Positions 20,615-31,990 of a stretch of 64,000 nucleotides of DNA are shown here, piece by piece. Location: positions 186,001 through 250,000 of the forward strand of contig NW_020825321.1 in NCBI RefSeq assembly GCF_003286085.1. The letters run 5' to 3'. The notes under the pieces are model-generated. The model was not told the DNA's origin and made no database searches. It worked only from the letters and a program-made list of their open reading frames with translations. The position numbers and the translations under genes were made by a program. The DNA comes from Drosophila persimilis. Its lineage: Eukaryota; Arthropoda; Insecta; Diptera; Drosophilidae. Every line of letters begins with the position of its first letter. Within the stretch, counting starts at the first letter, position 1.

Positions 20615-20724
20615 CTGAAAAATCAACAAAATTTTGTGTTCCATAATTCTCCATATTTCGAGGTAAAAGTACCAACAAGGCACGCTCTCCTGCGACATTA
20701 TGCTCAAGCAGTCCAATGAAAAAC

Positions 20725-21342
20725 GAGGGGGAACGTTGTGAGTTGCGGTCTCCGCAGCATTTATACCCGATACTTAGTCAGTATGGCACTCCTACGGCAG
20801 ACGCCGCTAATATTAAGCGACACGACAAAGAGTGCGTGCGAGAGAGACAGAAAATCAGTCAGAACGTGACGTTGGGCGCTGCATAGCTACTGCAAATAGA
20901 TGTGTTCCTTTACGCTATAAAAATGATCTGATCTGATCCAGATTAAGCAATCTGATAGATATGGTCATTATCTATGATTCTGCGTTTTTAGTTTTCTCGA
21001 ATCTGCAATATTGTGGATGCAACAGATTTTCGTTCTTTGTGGGGGCGGAAGTGGGCGGGGCGAAGTTTTGAAATATTCTTGTAGCAGTGACATATCACAG
21101 AAGTCTGGATCCAAAACATCGTTGCTCTAGCTCTTATAGTCTTTGAGCACTAGGCGCTGATAGGGACGTACAGACGGACGGACGGACAGACAGACAGGGC
21201 TCAATCGAATCGGCTATTGATGCTGATCAAGAATATATATACTTTATGGGGTCGGAAACGATTCCTTCTAGACGTTACACACATCCACTTTTAGCACAAA
21301 TCTAATATACCCCAATACTCATTTTGAGTATCGGGTATAATT
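20725..21342 (-). mobile_element. DINE-1-like Helitron relative
   Basis: It runs from AACGAGGGGGAACGTTGTGA through CCGATACTTAGTCAGTATGG and a GACGGACGGACGGACAGACA microsatellite core to TTTGAGTATCGGGTATAA. This is the mirror image of the copy at 40358-41163, so this one is in the opposite orientation. It separates 20.7-kb DNA from 21.3-kb DNA cleanly. Non-coding. Confidence 0.85.
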
Positions 21343-22999
21343 AGTCGTGGCCAGTGCCAGTCCCCCAGCCCTTACTATCTTACCAGTAGAATGCCCTCGC
21401 TTACAAGTGTGTCTTCGACTTTGACAACGACAACGGTTAAAACCCTATAGCACTGGGGGGAAGAAAAAAAAAATGGGAAAAGAAAAATGTTAAAGAATTT
21501 GAATTTTAGGTAGTCTTTCGATTAATCAACGGACTCAAGCGCAAGGACTCTTCTTAGAAGTTGTGAATGCAATCGCCCCGTACCAGCCAGCAAGCAGCAG
21601 CAGAAAACTTAATGGACGAGCAATTTATAATTTTTTGTTGCATGAAAAACGCAACATTGAGTGGGAGCTCCATCATCGTCTCCTGATATTCAGAGCTCAA
21701 ACGCATCGCGGTGGAGCAGTGAGAGCCCCGTGCTTTACCACAACTAATCGGCGGCGAAAATAATTAGTGTAAGCATGGTTTAAAATTCATCAGTTACTTT
21801 AATATACACCCACATATTCATATGTCCTCGGAAACGTCATTTAAAGGAAGTTGAGTCGACTATGAAAAGTGAAAAGGATTAAAAGTTAGAGTGTAGTAGA
21901 AGAGAAAACACATAGCAAAATAAAAGAAGCCTGGAGCTTATGTTCCTAAGAATCAAAAGGATCGGAGAGGAAAAAGGGAGAGCAATAATCACTTGAAGCT
22001 CGGATGGGGAGCATTCCACAGATTGAAGAAGCAGAATAGATGCTTTATAATTATACACTTAAACATACATACATTTATTTATACATGTATACTCTTATAT
22101 AATTAATTACTGATTCCCGTTAATTATTTTATGTGCCCCCTTTTTTATTTGTTTGCGCACATTCGTTTGAATCAAGGTATGTGTAGCTTATTATAGGGTT
22201 TCTTTTGATGAATAAACAGAGTTTATAGTGTGCTAAACAGAGAAGAATTTGACATTAGCTAAACCCATGCCGTAGGAGAAACATGCAAGGAAAGGAGCCA
22301 TTTGGAAGGGTGCCTGGGGGCAGAATAGCCGTTGGTTGGACGACCTGAGATCGGGGCAGACTGATAGAACCAGCAGAGAGAAACGGTATAACATCTTCCT
22401 TTGGGGTTTTTTTAAGGAAACGGATGATAAGTAGGATTCTCTATCCCCCCACCAGGAAAGATAGCTTTTATAAATAAATAAACTTACTAAGAGAATTAAG
22501 CATGCAAGTTATCCGATCCAGCCGGATACCCCTCCCTCCGCATCTGGCTTTCGACCCTACAGCCTGTCAATGAGTTTAAACATTTTTATGTGAACCAAAT
22601 ACAGCACATGCCACGTCGCGTAACAGAACACGAGAGTTGCAGCGTTGACAAAGACACTTGCCCAGACAGCCCAACAACAACTAACGTGTTGAACGTGGAC
22701 CGTGGGAAACAGCCGCTGCTCAACATAACACCTGCGCGTGTGCCATGTCAGCAGATTAATGCACCGGCTACTGCGCAGTTGGCGGCCGGGGACCTAATAT
22801 TAAGACTTTCATTTTTGTGCAAATTTAGATTCTCTAAGACCTCCAACGATGAAGAATAAATCTCGATTCAACGGAATAAATAATAAATATTACAATAAAC
22901 CTCGATTCTACTTTACTGGCTCCCAACGGAATTTTGACCAACGCAAGTGATTATTTAAAAAAAATAAAATAAAAATAAACTAGCGAGCTAACGCCGCAA
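21343..22999. other. no gene seen
   Basis: Mostly AT-rich with scattered short ORFs. 22455-22510 weakly resembles the 3' end of the antisense CR1 copies (GGAAAGATAGCT ... ACTAAGAGAA). The right third (after ~22590) may be LTR of the mdg3-like element that follows, since poly(A)-like AATAAA motifs cluster near 22855-22900; edges could not be set. Confidence 0.35.
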
Positions 23000-23052
23000 G
23001 TTTAACCAACAACGAGTGAGGTGAAATTAATAATTAAACCTACATTTTAAAG

Positions 23053-23305
23053 GAGCCGAAGGGCAATCCCTCGCTCCCGGCATTAACATCTACAAAAGGA
23101 AAAACAGGCTAAAGGGCAATCCCTCGCCTCAAAAAGTAAAAACCACAAGTTGAAGGGTAATCCCTCGCTGAAGGTTAATAAAAGCCACATCCGGAAGAAG
23201 CTGAAGGGCAATCCCTCGCTTCCCGCATCAAGAGGAAAAACAGGCTAAGGGCAGTCCCTCGCATCAAAAAAGTAAAAACAATAAGCTGAAGGGAAATCCC
23301 TCGCT
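23053..23305 (+). repeat. six-fold GAAGGGCAATCCCTCGC repeat with hairpin potential
   Basis: The motif (G)AAGGG(C/T/A)AATCCCTCGC recurs at about 23058, 23112, 23154, 23206, 23246 and 23288. Each copy contains AGGG-CAAT-CCCT, able to form a short hairpin. Spacers are A-rich (AAAAACAGGCTAA, AAGTAAAAAC) and also repeat. The array lies 130 bp upstream of a candidate primer-binding site, in an LTR or leader position. Confidence 0.75.
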
Positions 23306-23436
23306 TCCCACATCGACGCCCACAAAAGAATGAATAGTTAATTTAAGGAAACCAATAATTAGATCAAATAAAACACGGTATAAGCCACAGAGACCATGTA
23401 AGTGAGATCTTTTTGTAAAATTTTATTCAAGAATTT

Positions 23437-23451
23437 TGGTGATCGCGACCC
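23437..23451 (+). promoter_or_regulatory. candidate primer-binding site, mdg3-like element
   Basis: TGGTGATCGCGACCC starts with TGG and precedes the gag region by ~330 bases. It could be complementary to the 3' end of a host tRNA; the tRNA was not identified. Confidence 0.4.
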
Positions 23452-23570
23452 AATAAAAATAAAATAATACTGAGTTAGTGCGGCTGAGATATTTAAAATC
23501 AAAATCAGATTCATTTTAAAAGAAAATAAATAAATAAATGAAAATAAAAAAATACAAATAAAATAAAAAA

Positions 23571-24040
23571 TTGCTAATGTGCAAAAGCCTTATCAGCTCC
23601 AATAGTGACGTCAAATCCTTTAAGCGGTCCGATAGCTTAGTTTCACTGTGTGGGGATCTGCAAGACACAGGGGATAGCAAGCAAGAACAATCTGATAGCG
23701 ACGATAGATTACGTTTGTGTCTTAGGGGCCTCCGTTTGACTGGAAGCAACAAACTTTCCGCTGACATCATGGATCCCGAAACTTTCGCATCGGCTTAGAG
23801 GCCGCATTGCAAAATCAGATTGCTAAGTCGAGCACAGGTACGCCTGCTCTGAAAGTTAAATCATATAAGCCGATAGCAATAAATCCCGATGTCCAGTGTG
23901 ATCAGCCATTGGACATGGTTAAGTCCGTCCCCGAGTTCGACGGCAAACAGAAAAATTATGTCGCTTGGCGCCAGGAAGCGCTGGCGGCCTATAAAACTTT
24001 CGAGCCCTATGAGGACAGTGCTAGACATTACATGGCGACA
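23571..24040 (+). pseudogene. gag: mdg3/micropia-like gag, 5' part
   Basis: Two frames carry it: 23571-23798 (ending after MDPETFASA) and, after a frame change, 23807-24040, with the Gag stretch VPEFDGKQKNYVAWR typical of the mdg3/micropia/blastopia lineage. Reading stops at 24040 because a non-LTR element inserted there. The continuation is at 42460, directly after the second copy of the target duplication TACATGGCGACA. This is a dead host element for everything up to 42.4 kb. Confidence 0.65.
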
Positions 24041-24057
24041 TTTACTTTTCCTGACTT

Positions 24058-25166
24058 ATGATTTTAATTGTAAAAGATGGACGACGACACAAACTTAATG
24101 ACGAATTCAATACATATTCTCAAGTAGAACCACTACGAGCTCACATAACATGTCTTTATGAAAAATTCGTACCGCTGCGTAAATTAAAGATTGCACCAAA
24201 GAAAAATCCATGGTTCAATCAATGTATTGCACACAATATATCATTAAGGGACAAAGCATATAACAAATGGAAACGCTACAGAACGTCTGTTCAGTATCAA
24301 GAATTTACAACTTTAAGGAAAAAAACCAACCTATTAATACTGACAGCTAAAAAAACTTTTTATTCTGTAAGGTTTCAAAGTGCAATATTAACAAGAAGGA
24401 CATGGAGGGAGCTCAAAGACTTGGGAATAGGGAAGAGGACAAATAACACCAAAATTGATGTAGACATAGATGAATTAAATAGAACGTTTGTGATAAACGG
24501 GGTACCTGAAGTAGCATATAATCACTATCTTAACAAAATACCGAATAGTTCCTGTGATAATAACTTTAGCTTCATGTGTGCCAGTCAGCTTGATATCCTT
24601 GAATCTGTGCTTAAAATTAAGTCAAATGCAATGGGACTAGATGAAATACATCCAAAACTATAAAAATCTTACTTCCGAAAATATTACCACATGTGACTTA
24701 TATTTGCAATACTGTCTTAACAAAATCAATATTTCCAAGTACATGGAAGCTTGCGAAAATAACACCGGTCCCTAAAGGAAAAAATGAATATAGACCTATA
24801 TCAATTCTATCGTTTTTGTCAAAAGTCCTTGAACAATTAATGTCACAACAAATTCGAACTTTTCTAGATAACAATGCACTACTAAGTGACAAACAGTCAG
24901 GTTACAGAAGACAAAGAAGCTGTACTACGGCAATAGTAAATATAACGGAAGACATTAGATTAACACAAGATGAAGGAAATGTGACGCTATTAGTACTACT
25001 TGACTTCAGTAAAGCATTTGACACGGTTAACCACGAAATCTTATTAAGTAAATTAGTTAACTTAAAATCGTATTTAACGGATAGAAGACAGGTAGTGGTA
25101 AGTGGAAGTAGAATTTCTTCAATGATGAGCACTGCACGTGGTGTGCCTCAAGGTTCAGTTCTTGGG
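24058..25166 (+). pseudogene. non-LTR ORF2 (linker and RT N-half), left part
   Basis: The frame at 24058-24663 encodes the endonuclease-RT linker (NPWFNQCIAHNISL..., KSNAMGLDEIHP). It stops through a small deletion at ~24661; the right-hand copy reads through there. A second frame from 24693 has the RT blocks YRPISILSFLSKVLEQL, TTAIVNITEDI, LLDFSKAFDTVNHEIL and GVPQGSVLG, and ends abruptly at 25166 just before the catalytic YADD. It lacks ~30 bp after NHEILLSKLVN compared with the right copy. Downstream codons to 25274 belong to antisense CR1. The endonuclease is absent, so this is a dead copy. CR1-superfamily placement (CR1/Kiri/Daphne-like) is tentative. Confidence 0.7.
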
Positions 25167-25317
25167 CAAAAAGTTACTAAAAGAAAAGTTAGTTTTTTGG
25201 AAAGGTGTAAGCAAGACAGGAAGTTGAGGAAGAGGAAGTTCAGGTTGAGGGTGGCACACTGGAAAGATTTGTAAGGGATATGGGAGCCTTGAACTCCTTC
25301 ACCACCAAATGCTCCGG

Positions 25318-26184
25318 CTAAAATTTGGCGGAGCAAATGGTGTCAAATTGGGTTGGGGAGATGCTTATCTCAAACGAGGCTATCTCCCTGGCATAAGAGA
25401 AGTTAAATTTCTCCACCTTTAAACCCACGGCTTTTATTTTTCTATGAATAAAAGCAGTTACATAATTAGATGTGAGGTCAGGGGCCAGCCGTGAAACAAA
25501 AACTTGTCGTTTTGGTGGGACTCCCACCAGTGGTTTAGTCACCACAGGTCTAGTACCTGTGGTGGCAATATCCGGAGGTCCGGAACGTCTATTTACTGGT
25601 GGGATCGGGATAGACGGGACAACTAGTGAACTTGCGGACACCACGGACACGGACGCTGCAGACGTACTTGGCTGCACATTCTCCGAGGCGATGAATTCGG
25701 CTACCGAATCTGCATCGCCAGCAGCTGTCGTTGCCCTTGGAGTGCCAAACGAGATCAACTGCTGCACACTTGGAGTGATCGGAGTAAGTTTTTCGGCGGC
25801 GCACGGCTGAGTGACGGTTGGCACTTGCAGATCCCGCGGAGTGACCTTTTTGGGCCTCGGAGACTCATTCAGCAGTTTTAAGACGCTAAACTGAGCCTCC
25901 ATGGCTGGGAGCCGATCGTATTGGTTTTTGAAACCAACGGTCTGCTCCTTAAAGCCACTACGCGTCTGCCTCATGAAAGATACCATGTCTTTCTCCACCG
26001 CACGGCATGCCTCGCAACTGTAATGCAAGCCATTACATTTGGCTATAGCATCACTCACGAGGCCAGAAAATCCGGCGCATTTTGCGTGCACTACGCTGTC
26101 GCAGAGCCAGCAGGGGACATTCGGCTAATCGTGAGTGATCTGCTTCTTACAGGTTTTTTTGGCACAGACAACAGCGTATTTCAT
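25318..26184 (-). pseudogene. CR1 ORF1 with PHD-like zinc finger
   Basis: On the minus strand the likely ATG is 26184-26182. A Cys-rich start (VVCAKKTCKK..., PCWLCDSVVHAKCAGF, YSCEACRAVE) gives a PHD-finger-like spacing, which CR1 ORF1 proteins of insects carry for nucleic-acid or chaperone roles. A TAG at 26125-26127 interrupts the N-terminus. From 26091 the frame is open for 257 residues, through a Ser/Thr/Pro-rich linker and an RRM-like segment (RQVFVSRLAPDLTSN, VEKFNFSYAREIASF), to a stop at 25318-25320 inside what other copies read as PEHLVVKEF. Confidence 0.75.
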
Positions 26185-26465
26185 TTTATTATTATTATTT
26201 ATAATTGTTTGCAAAACAAATTGGTATTAGTCCAATGTGCCAGACAACGCTAAAAGCGGAATTGGTATAAAAAGAGAGCAGAGTGAAGAGCGGTTATAGC
26301 GAGAGCTACTGAACAGAGAGCGCTATTGCTCAGAAAGTTTAAAGAGCGAGAGAGAAAGAACAGTTATTGAAGTTGAGGTGATAGCGAGAGAGTGATAAAA
26401 CAACAAAAGCTACCAGACGAGAGCGGACTGCAATGCAATGTAATGCGTGCTCACTCACTGCAACA

Positions 26466-27197
26466 GCAAACAAGCGGCAAACACGAGTCGGGCGCTGTTC
26501 CGAATACTGCTGAACACCCGTGGCCCGAAGCAGGAGAGGAGGATTCTGCTGAGCAGTGTAGTCCGCTCAGCCATGACCTACGCAGCAGACGTATGGGCGG
26601 ATGGAATTAAAGTTGCCAGCTACGCTAGGGGCGTAAAAGGCACTCATCGCCTCTGCGTGCTCCGGATCTGCTGCGGCTTTCGGACCATATCCGACGACGC
26701 TGCCCTAGTCCTGGCGGGTGTCCTTCCAATTGACCTTCTGGTGCTTGAGGAGAGGGAAGGCCCGTGAAGGAAGCCTCAGAGCATGGCAAAGCCGCTGGGA
26801 CGGCTTTGATAAAGGACGGTGGACACACCGGCTGATTCCGGATGTCCGATATTGGATCGGCAGGCGCCACGGTGTGGTCAATTTCCATTCCACACAGCTT
26901 CTGAGCGGACACGGCTGCTTCAGCCATTACCTTTGGAGGTTCGGCCACGAAGACTCGCCGAACTGCTCGTGGTGCGGCGACGCCACTGAAGACGCTGAGC
27001 ACATCATTTTTCAATGTGGGCGCTTCTCACTTATTAGGGAGGAGTTGTGGCGAGCCGCCAGCGGGCAGCTCACGCCGAACAACTTGATCGAGGCGATTGT
27101 GGAAGACCCCAGGGTATGGTCGGCCTGGAGCAACTTTGCAGCCGGCGCCATGAAAGAGCTGCGTAGGTGCGAGCGCCGAAGGAACGAGAGTGGCTAG
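26466..27197 (+). pseudogene. R1-clade ORF2 C-terminus
   Basis: The first part (to a stop at 26765-26767) is the post-RT thumb region (SSVVRSAMTYAADVW, LRICCGFRTISDDAALVLAGV). A frameshift near 26750 moves the rest into a frame running to 27197. That part has the C-terminal zinc finger C-x2-C-x8-H-x4-C (CSWCGDATEDAEHIIFQC) characteristic of R1/R2-like elements. No RT catalytic core or endonuclease is present. Confidence 0.75.
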
Positions 27198-27361
27198 GAG
27201 GAACCATGGTCCCTGCGAAGCAATGCTTTGCGGCCGTCCCGCAGAGACCCTGAACTTCCTGCCGGTCTCTCCAACTCAATACAGCTCCCTGTCTAGCTTT
27301 AGTTAAGTCCCAGGCTTATAAAATTTAATAAAATTAAGAGTTAGTACAGAATAAAAAAAAA
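26466..27361 (+). mobile_element. R1-clade non-LTR element, 5'-truncated
   Basis: It is flanked by a 13-bp target duplication ACTCACTGCAACA (26453-26465 and 27362-27374) and ends in an A-tract (about 27353-27361). It interrupts the CR1 5' region, whose sequence resumes exactly after the duplication. Only the C-terminal end of ORF2 remains. The insertion is younger than the CR1 copy around it. Confidence 0.85.
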
Positions 27362-27529
27362 ACTCACTGCAACAACACAAACACAAGCACAAGCACAAGC
27401 CGACGCCGAAAAATAAAAAGTTAAATAATGTTTTAACACAAATCAAAAGGCATGCACTCGCGTAATAGAATAGCTTTCCAGATTGTTGTCTGGTTAGGAA
27501 GTATAATTAGAATTTAGTTAGGAATACGC

Positions 27530-27865
27530 AGCGGAAGCCTTTCATCAAAAGCCGCCTTTCCCACATATCGATCGAGTCACGTACTCCGTCTACGAAGCCG
27601 AAGTCGAAGCCAACTCCTCGGAATCCAAATCCGAATCCCAAGCCGAGCATCATGATATAAATAGTCTACATTTAAGAAGGCAAATCAGTTCTGTTCAAGA
27701 CACACGTCAATCGCGACACCGTCGGAGAATTCAACAAAAGTTAATTCCATTCAAGACATCGGACATCAGTCATCGTCGGGGAAATAACTAATCAATGTGC
27801 ACTAAGTTTAAGTGAAAGAATAAAATCTTTTTTAAAAACGTAAAATGTAGTGTCGCATATTTAAC
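27530..27865 (+). repeat. errantivirus 5' LTR remnant (17.6/297 type)
   Basis: A TATAAATAG promoter (27655-27663) and an initiator-like ATCAGTTCTGTTCAAGAC precede TGTCGCATATTTAACT, the clade's LTR end. The left edge is not defined. It differs from the full errantivirus LTR at 9374, so it is another family. Confidence 0.7.
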
Positions 27866-27883
27866 TGGCGCAGTCGGTAGGAT
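27866..27883 (+). promoter_or_regulatory. errantivirus primer-binding site
   Basis: TGGCGCAGTCGGTAGGAT directly follows the LTR end, the classic errantivirus primer-binding sequence (usually attributed to a serine tRNA in the 17.6/297 group; recalled, not checked). Confidence 0.7.
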
Positions 27884-28061
27884 CTCAGTTAAAAGTGAAC
27901 CCTTTTTTTTAGACGATCAATTGGCGTAGTGACAGTTAGGTTAGGTTAGGTTAGGTTGAGGCGGCTGCCGGGCTCGCTCGGAGCCCGTCACACTTAGGCC
28001 GGTTTCGGCCCGTTGTGATACCGCATAGGATCATTTCCTTCCTGCGTTGTGAGACTTCCTG

Positions 28062-28680
28062 TCAGCAATTATCCCATCCAGATGCTCTCACAAAGTTCGC
28101 TATCCTCCTGGGACATAGTTTGGACATCTCTGAGATGTCGTGTAGAAAGGCTGAGCCCAGGTGCTGTAGCCTTCTTCTGCTGAGAGCTGGGCAGGAGAAG
28201 AACAGATGTCCCACTGTCTCCTCCTCGTCTCTACAGCTGTGACAAAAATCGTTATGTGGGGCCCCCAGCCTGTTAGCGTGGGTGCCTATTAGCCAGTGTC
28301 CCGTGAGGGAACGTGTGACTACGCTGCACCTTTTCCTGCTTAACTTGAGGAGCTCGGAGGTGCGCTTCATGTCCATGGTCGGCCATGTTTGCCGAGTTGT
28401 GCGACATCGTGGCACTGTTTGCCACATATCGTTTGTTAGTCGCTTGTATTGCTCCCTTATAATGAGCTTATAGGTGGCCATTGGCATACAGATATCCTCC
28501 TTGTCTTGGAGAAGGGGGATTGTAGTGCCAGATCTGGCCAGCTCGTCCGCTATACAGTTGCCCTCGATGTCCCGGTGGCCCGGGACCCAAATCAGGTTAA
28601 TAGCAAATTGCTGAGCCATCTCGTGCAGAGATTTGCGGCAGTCTGCCACGGTGGCCGAGTTCGAGGAAATCGCGCTTAGC
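28062..28680 (-). pseudogene. LOA ORF2 RNaseH domain and C-terminal zinc finger
   Basis: It reads from about 28680 (stop-interrupted) to TAG/TAA near 28062. The RNaseH C-terminal part LIWVPGHRDIEGNCIADELA is clear. It is followed by the C-terminal finger CHSCRDEEETVGHLFFSC. The RNaseH would remove RNA from the cDNA hybrid. It is separated from the upstream connection domain by stops between 28680 and 28863. Confidence 0.8.
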
Positions 28681-28862
28681 TATTTGATAGCAGCCTGGCT
28701 GTCGCTATAAATGTTTAGCTTGGTTGCCGTGACGGCAGCCGCTTGTAGGCAGTCTAGAGTCTCCCTGATTGCTATGACTTCCGCTTGAAAGACACTGCAA
28801 TGATCTGGGAGTCTGAAGGAATGCCTTATGTTTAGCTGTTCAGAGTAGATTCCCCCTCCGAC

Positions 28863-30680
28863 TCAGTCGTCCAGCTTTGATCCATCTGTGAAGATGTTTA
28901 TGGCCCCATCTGGGCCTGGGAGTCCCTCGAGCCATTCGTCTCTGTGAGGGATGATTGTGTCGAAGGGAGTGTCTGTGTACTCTCTTGGAACTTGGTAGTC
29001 TGTTTTTGAGGGGACGGTTCTGCTATTATTTAATATGGCTGAGTGACCTATGCACCGTGTCACCCATTGATCTGAGTCTCTTAGACGTATTGCTGCTGCT
29101 TCTGCCCGTTCCTTTCCTGCGAGGTCAAGGCTCTGTAGGCATAGGAGGGCATTTAGCGCATCATTTGGGGTGGTGCGAAGAGCTCCGCTGATGCATAGGG
29201 CGGCAGTCCGCTGGACTTTGCCCAGTTGCTTGGTAATCGCCCTTTTTGATAGGGCCGGCCACCACACCGTAACTCCGTAGAGTAGTATTGGTCTAACTAT
29301 AGCTTGATATATCCATTGGACTATGCTTGGGATCATACCCCATCTTAGCCCAATAGATTTTTTGCATGTGTAGAGTGCAGTCATTGCCTTCTTCACTCTG
29401 TCTTTGACATTCAGGTTCCAGCTAAGCTCCTTGTCAATTACCAACCCTAAGTAACTGGCACTGTCGCTAAAGGAGAGCCTGCATCCTTGTAGTATTGGAG
29501 GGTTGAGGGGCGGGACCTTTTATTTATTTGTGAATAGTACGAGTTCCGTTTTTGAGGGATTTACTCCCAGACCGCGCGATTCTGTCCAATCCGACAGTTG
29601 CGCTAGCTTTGTGGACATTAAGTCGCACAGTGTTTGGGGGTATTTCCCCGAGAAGATAATCGCAACGTCGTCCGCATAGGCCACGACTTTGCAGCCCCCC
29701 CCCCCCCCCCCCCTCTAGGTCACATAGAATCTTGTTGACTGCTATGTTCCACAGAAGATGAGACAGGACACCACCTTGCGGGGTGCCTCTGTTGACATAC
29801 CTTGACTGGGCGGACGATCCCATCGATGATGTCACCGTCCTGCATGTGAGCAATTGATCAATGAGCATCACCAAGTGACGGTCCACCCCCAGGTCAGTCA
29901 GGGCTTCTGTAATGGCACCCGGTACAACGTTGTTGAAAGCTCCCTCAATATCGAGAAAGGCTATGAGTGAGTACTCTTTGTGATGCAGAGATTTCTCTAC
30001 CGCTGAGATCACTTCATGAAGAGCCGTTTCCGTGGATTTTCCTTTCCGGTAGGCATGCTGTGCGCCTGACAGCAACTGAGGGTGTATAGTTGTCCTCAGT
30101 TGCAGCCCGACGAGTCTCTCAAAGGTTTTGAGGAGGAAGGACGATAGGCTGATTGGTCTAAAGTCTTTTGCAGCTGAGTGCGAGGCTTTCCCAGCTTTGG
30201 GAATGAAGACTATCTTTGCCTTAAGCCATGTTCGCGGGATTGTACCCACAGCCAGTATCTTCCTGAAGATACCTTGTAGCCAGTTGATGGCCGTATCCCC
30301 GGCCTTCTGAAGTTGGGCCGGGATTACCTGGTCTGGGCCTGGCGATTTGAACGGGTTGAAGCTGTTTTTTGCCCAGCTTATGTTACGTTTTGTGAGGATG
30401 TGATCCATCGAGGTTACCGGTCCCTCTCCTGGAAGATGTGCCGTCTCGATGGTTCTGCACCCTGGAAAATGTGTGTCTAGTAGAATGTGCAGGGACTCCT
30501 CACTGGAGTTAGTCCACGTGCCGTCATTCCTTTTAAGATACCCTACCGAGGGGTTAGTTTTTGAGAGAATCTTGCGAAGCCTTGCGGCCTCTGACGGTTT
30601 CTCAATTTCCGAGCAAAATTTTTGCCAAGAGGCCCTTTTTGCTTTCATTGTTTCCTTTTTATATAGTGACAGACTGATTT
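28863..30680 (-). pseudogene. LOA ORF2 RT domain (frameshifted)
   Basis: Two frames: 30648-29524 has RT blocks (FKSPGPDQVIPAQLQ, FRPISLSSFLLKTFERLV, IAFLDIEGAFNNV, GTPQGGVLSHLLWN), and 29444-28863 has the post-RT region (YTCKKSIGLRWGM, LLYGVTVWWPAL) up to the RNaseH start TDGSKLDD. A 19-base C tract (G on the coding strand) at 29695-29713 shifts the frame just before the catalytic YADD, which is present in another frame (near 29685-29674). The tract probably expanded from a short Gly-coding G run; the LOA copy at 48267 has GGGG there. Confidence 0.8.
29695..29713. repeat. C19 homopolymer tract in the LOA RT
   Basis: Nineteen consecutive C on the plus strand, 5' on the coding strand of the YADD motif. 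It breaks the RT frame. It could be slippage in vivo or a consensus error. Confidence 0.8.
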
Positions 30681-30944
30681 TGTAGTCTGCCCAGTGGCTC
30701 TCCTCGTTCGCGCTTTTGGCCCTGTTGAAGAGGGTCCTGCAGCTTTTACGTAGGATGTCTATTTGTTTTGACCACCAGGGGGTTTCTTTTTCCCCCTAGG
30801 TTTGCTAGAGGGGCACGCTGCCGCGAAGGCTTTGTTGCATGCCTCTGTGAACCTGTTCACTAGGCGATCTAGGTCGTCTTTTGTGTCCGGGCATGATGAC
30901 GCTTTGGAGGGGAATAAGTCCTCCAGGGCTGAGCTATATTTTTT

Positions 30945-31688
30945 TCAGTTGGCTTTCCTGGGATTAATATAGTCCTTAGGTTTCGGACACTCGAGGGATA
31001 GTGTGGTCTCGATGTATCTGTGGTCAGAGAAAGAGTGGTCATCAAGGACTTGCCAACTCTTGACTATGTCTAACAGGCTGGAAGACATTAGGGTGATGTC
31101 AATAACCTCCTGTCGATTTTTAATTATAAAAGTGGGGTCGTTGCCCCGATTACAAATAAATAGATTTGAGTTAAGGATGAAGCTGAAAAGTGACTCACCC
31201 CTTACATTTGTGTTCGAGCTCCCCCATTGAGTGTGGTGAGCGTTGGCATCGCAACCTATTAATAGGTCTATGTCCGACCTCTCGCTGTCGCTGGCTAGTT
31301 TGCGAACAAGGTCGTTGGGAGGATCGTTTCCCTCATGGGCCATGTAGGACGACATCAGCCTTAGATGTGTCCCTTTCAGCTCTAGGCTTGCCGCCGTGTT
31401 GTTGCTATCGCTATAATTATGGAGCAGAAAGATATTAAGGTGCTTTCTGGCGAGAATGCAGGTGCGGGTTTTACCATCATGTTGAGCTACAATTATCTTG
31501 TACTCCTTCGACCCTAGTCCACAAACCTTGTCTCCCACTATCCAAGGTTCCTGGATCAGGGCTACGTCTGCTCCGCTCTCTTCGAGGCGGAGTATAAGAG
31601 CAGCGGATGCTGCTTTACAGTGGTGGAGATTGATCTGAAGGAGCCTCAGGGACATCCTTAGTGTTCTCCACCACTGTAATGTCGGCAT
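30945..31688 (-). pseudogene. LOA endonuclease domain, copy 1
   Basis: An APE-like endonuclease with LRLLQINLHHCKAA at the start, ALIQEPWI, DLLIGCDANAHHTQW, and SDHRYIETTL near the end: the conserved N, E, D/N and SDH positions of non-LTR endonucleases. ORF2 probably starts at MSLRLLQINLHHC (about 31654). The frame closes at 30945 through a local change (CTATATTTTTTTCAG against CTATAATTTTCCCAG in copy 2). It nicks target DNA to prime reverse transcription. Confidence 0.85.
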
Positions 31689-31990
31689 CCGGATCGTCCT
31701 CGACTTCCTCGTGGCAACACATCGCCCCGAAGTCGCATCTCAGCGTGCCATCGGTGGAGTAGCCCTCTGGGTCTATCTCTGTGTGATCGTCGGGTGCTTC
31801 GATCTTTGGACGTTGACATGCAATGACTGCATCTTTCAAGAGGCGATGCAGTTACTGCACCGTCAAGTGGCCCGTGTGACACCAGCAGAAGGCTGTTACG
31901 CGCGGATCCCAGGAAAAACGCATCCCTCCTCCCGCCCAACCGACCGAGGGGCGCTGCCGCATGACGCGCGGTGCGTAGCCGAACCAAACG
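31615..31990 (-). pseudogene. LOA ORF1 C-terminus, copy 1
   Basis: A basic segment with Cys/His (CHTGHL-like, about 31870-31900) followed by an acidic tail (PDADITVVENTKDVPEAP) ending at 31615-31617. It overlaps the start of ORF2, the normal LOA arrangement. Truncated on its 5' side at 32005. Confidence 0.6.

Larger units (their letters stand above)
25167..27529 (-). mobile_element. CR1 element (5' part), antisense
   Basis: It carries ORF1 (26184 down to ~25180) and a long 5' region with GAGAGAAAGAACAGTTATT wording shared with the CR1 copies at 45323-45660 and 52889-53220. It is interrupted by an R1-clade insertion at 26466-27361. The 3' part (ORF2) is missing, cut at the junction with the non-LTR element at 25166/25167. 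Replaced on the right by an LTR remnant. Confidence 0.75.

Noticed and set aside
24693-25274. 193-codon frame as one protein
   Set aside because: The last ~36 codons after 25166 are antisense CR1 sequence; the frame is a junction artefact.
27937-27957. TTAGG repeats resembling arthropod telomere repeats
   Set aside because: They are the 3' tail of the antisense LOA element; the sense LOA copy ends with the same motif (50036-50047) directly before its target duplication.
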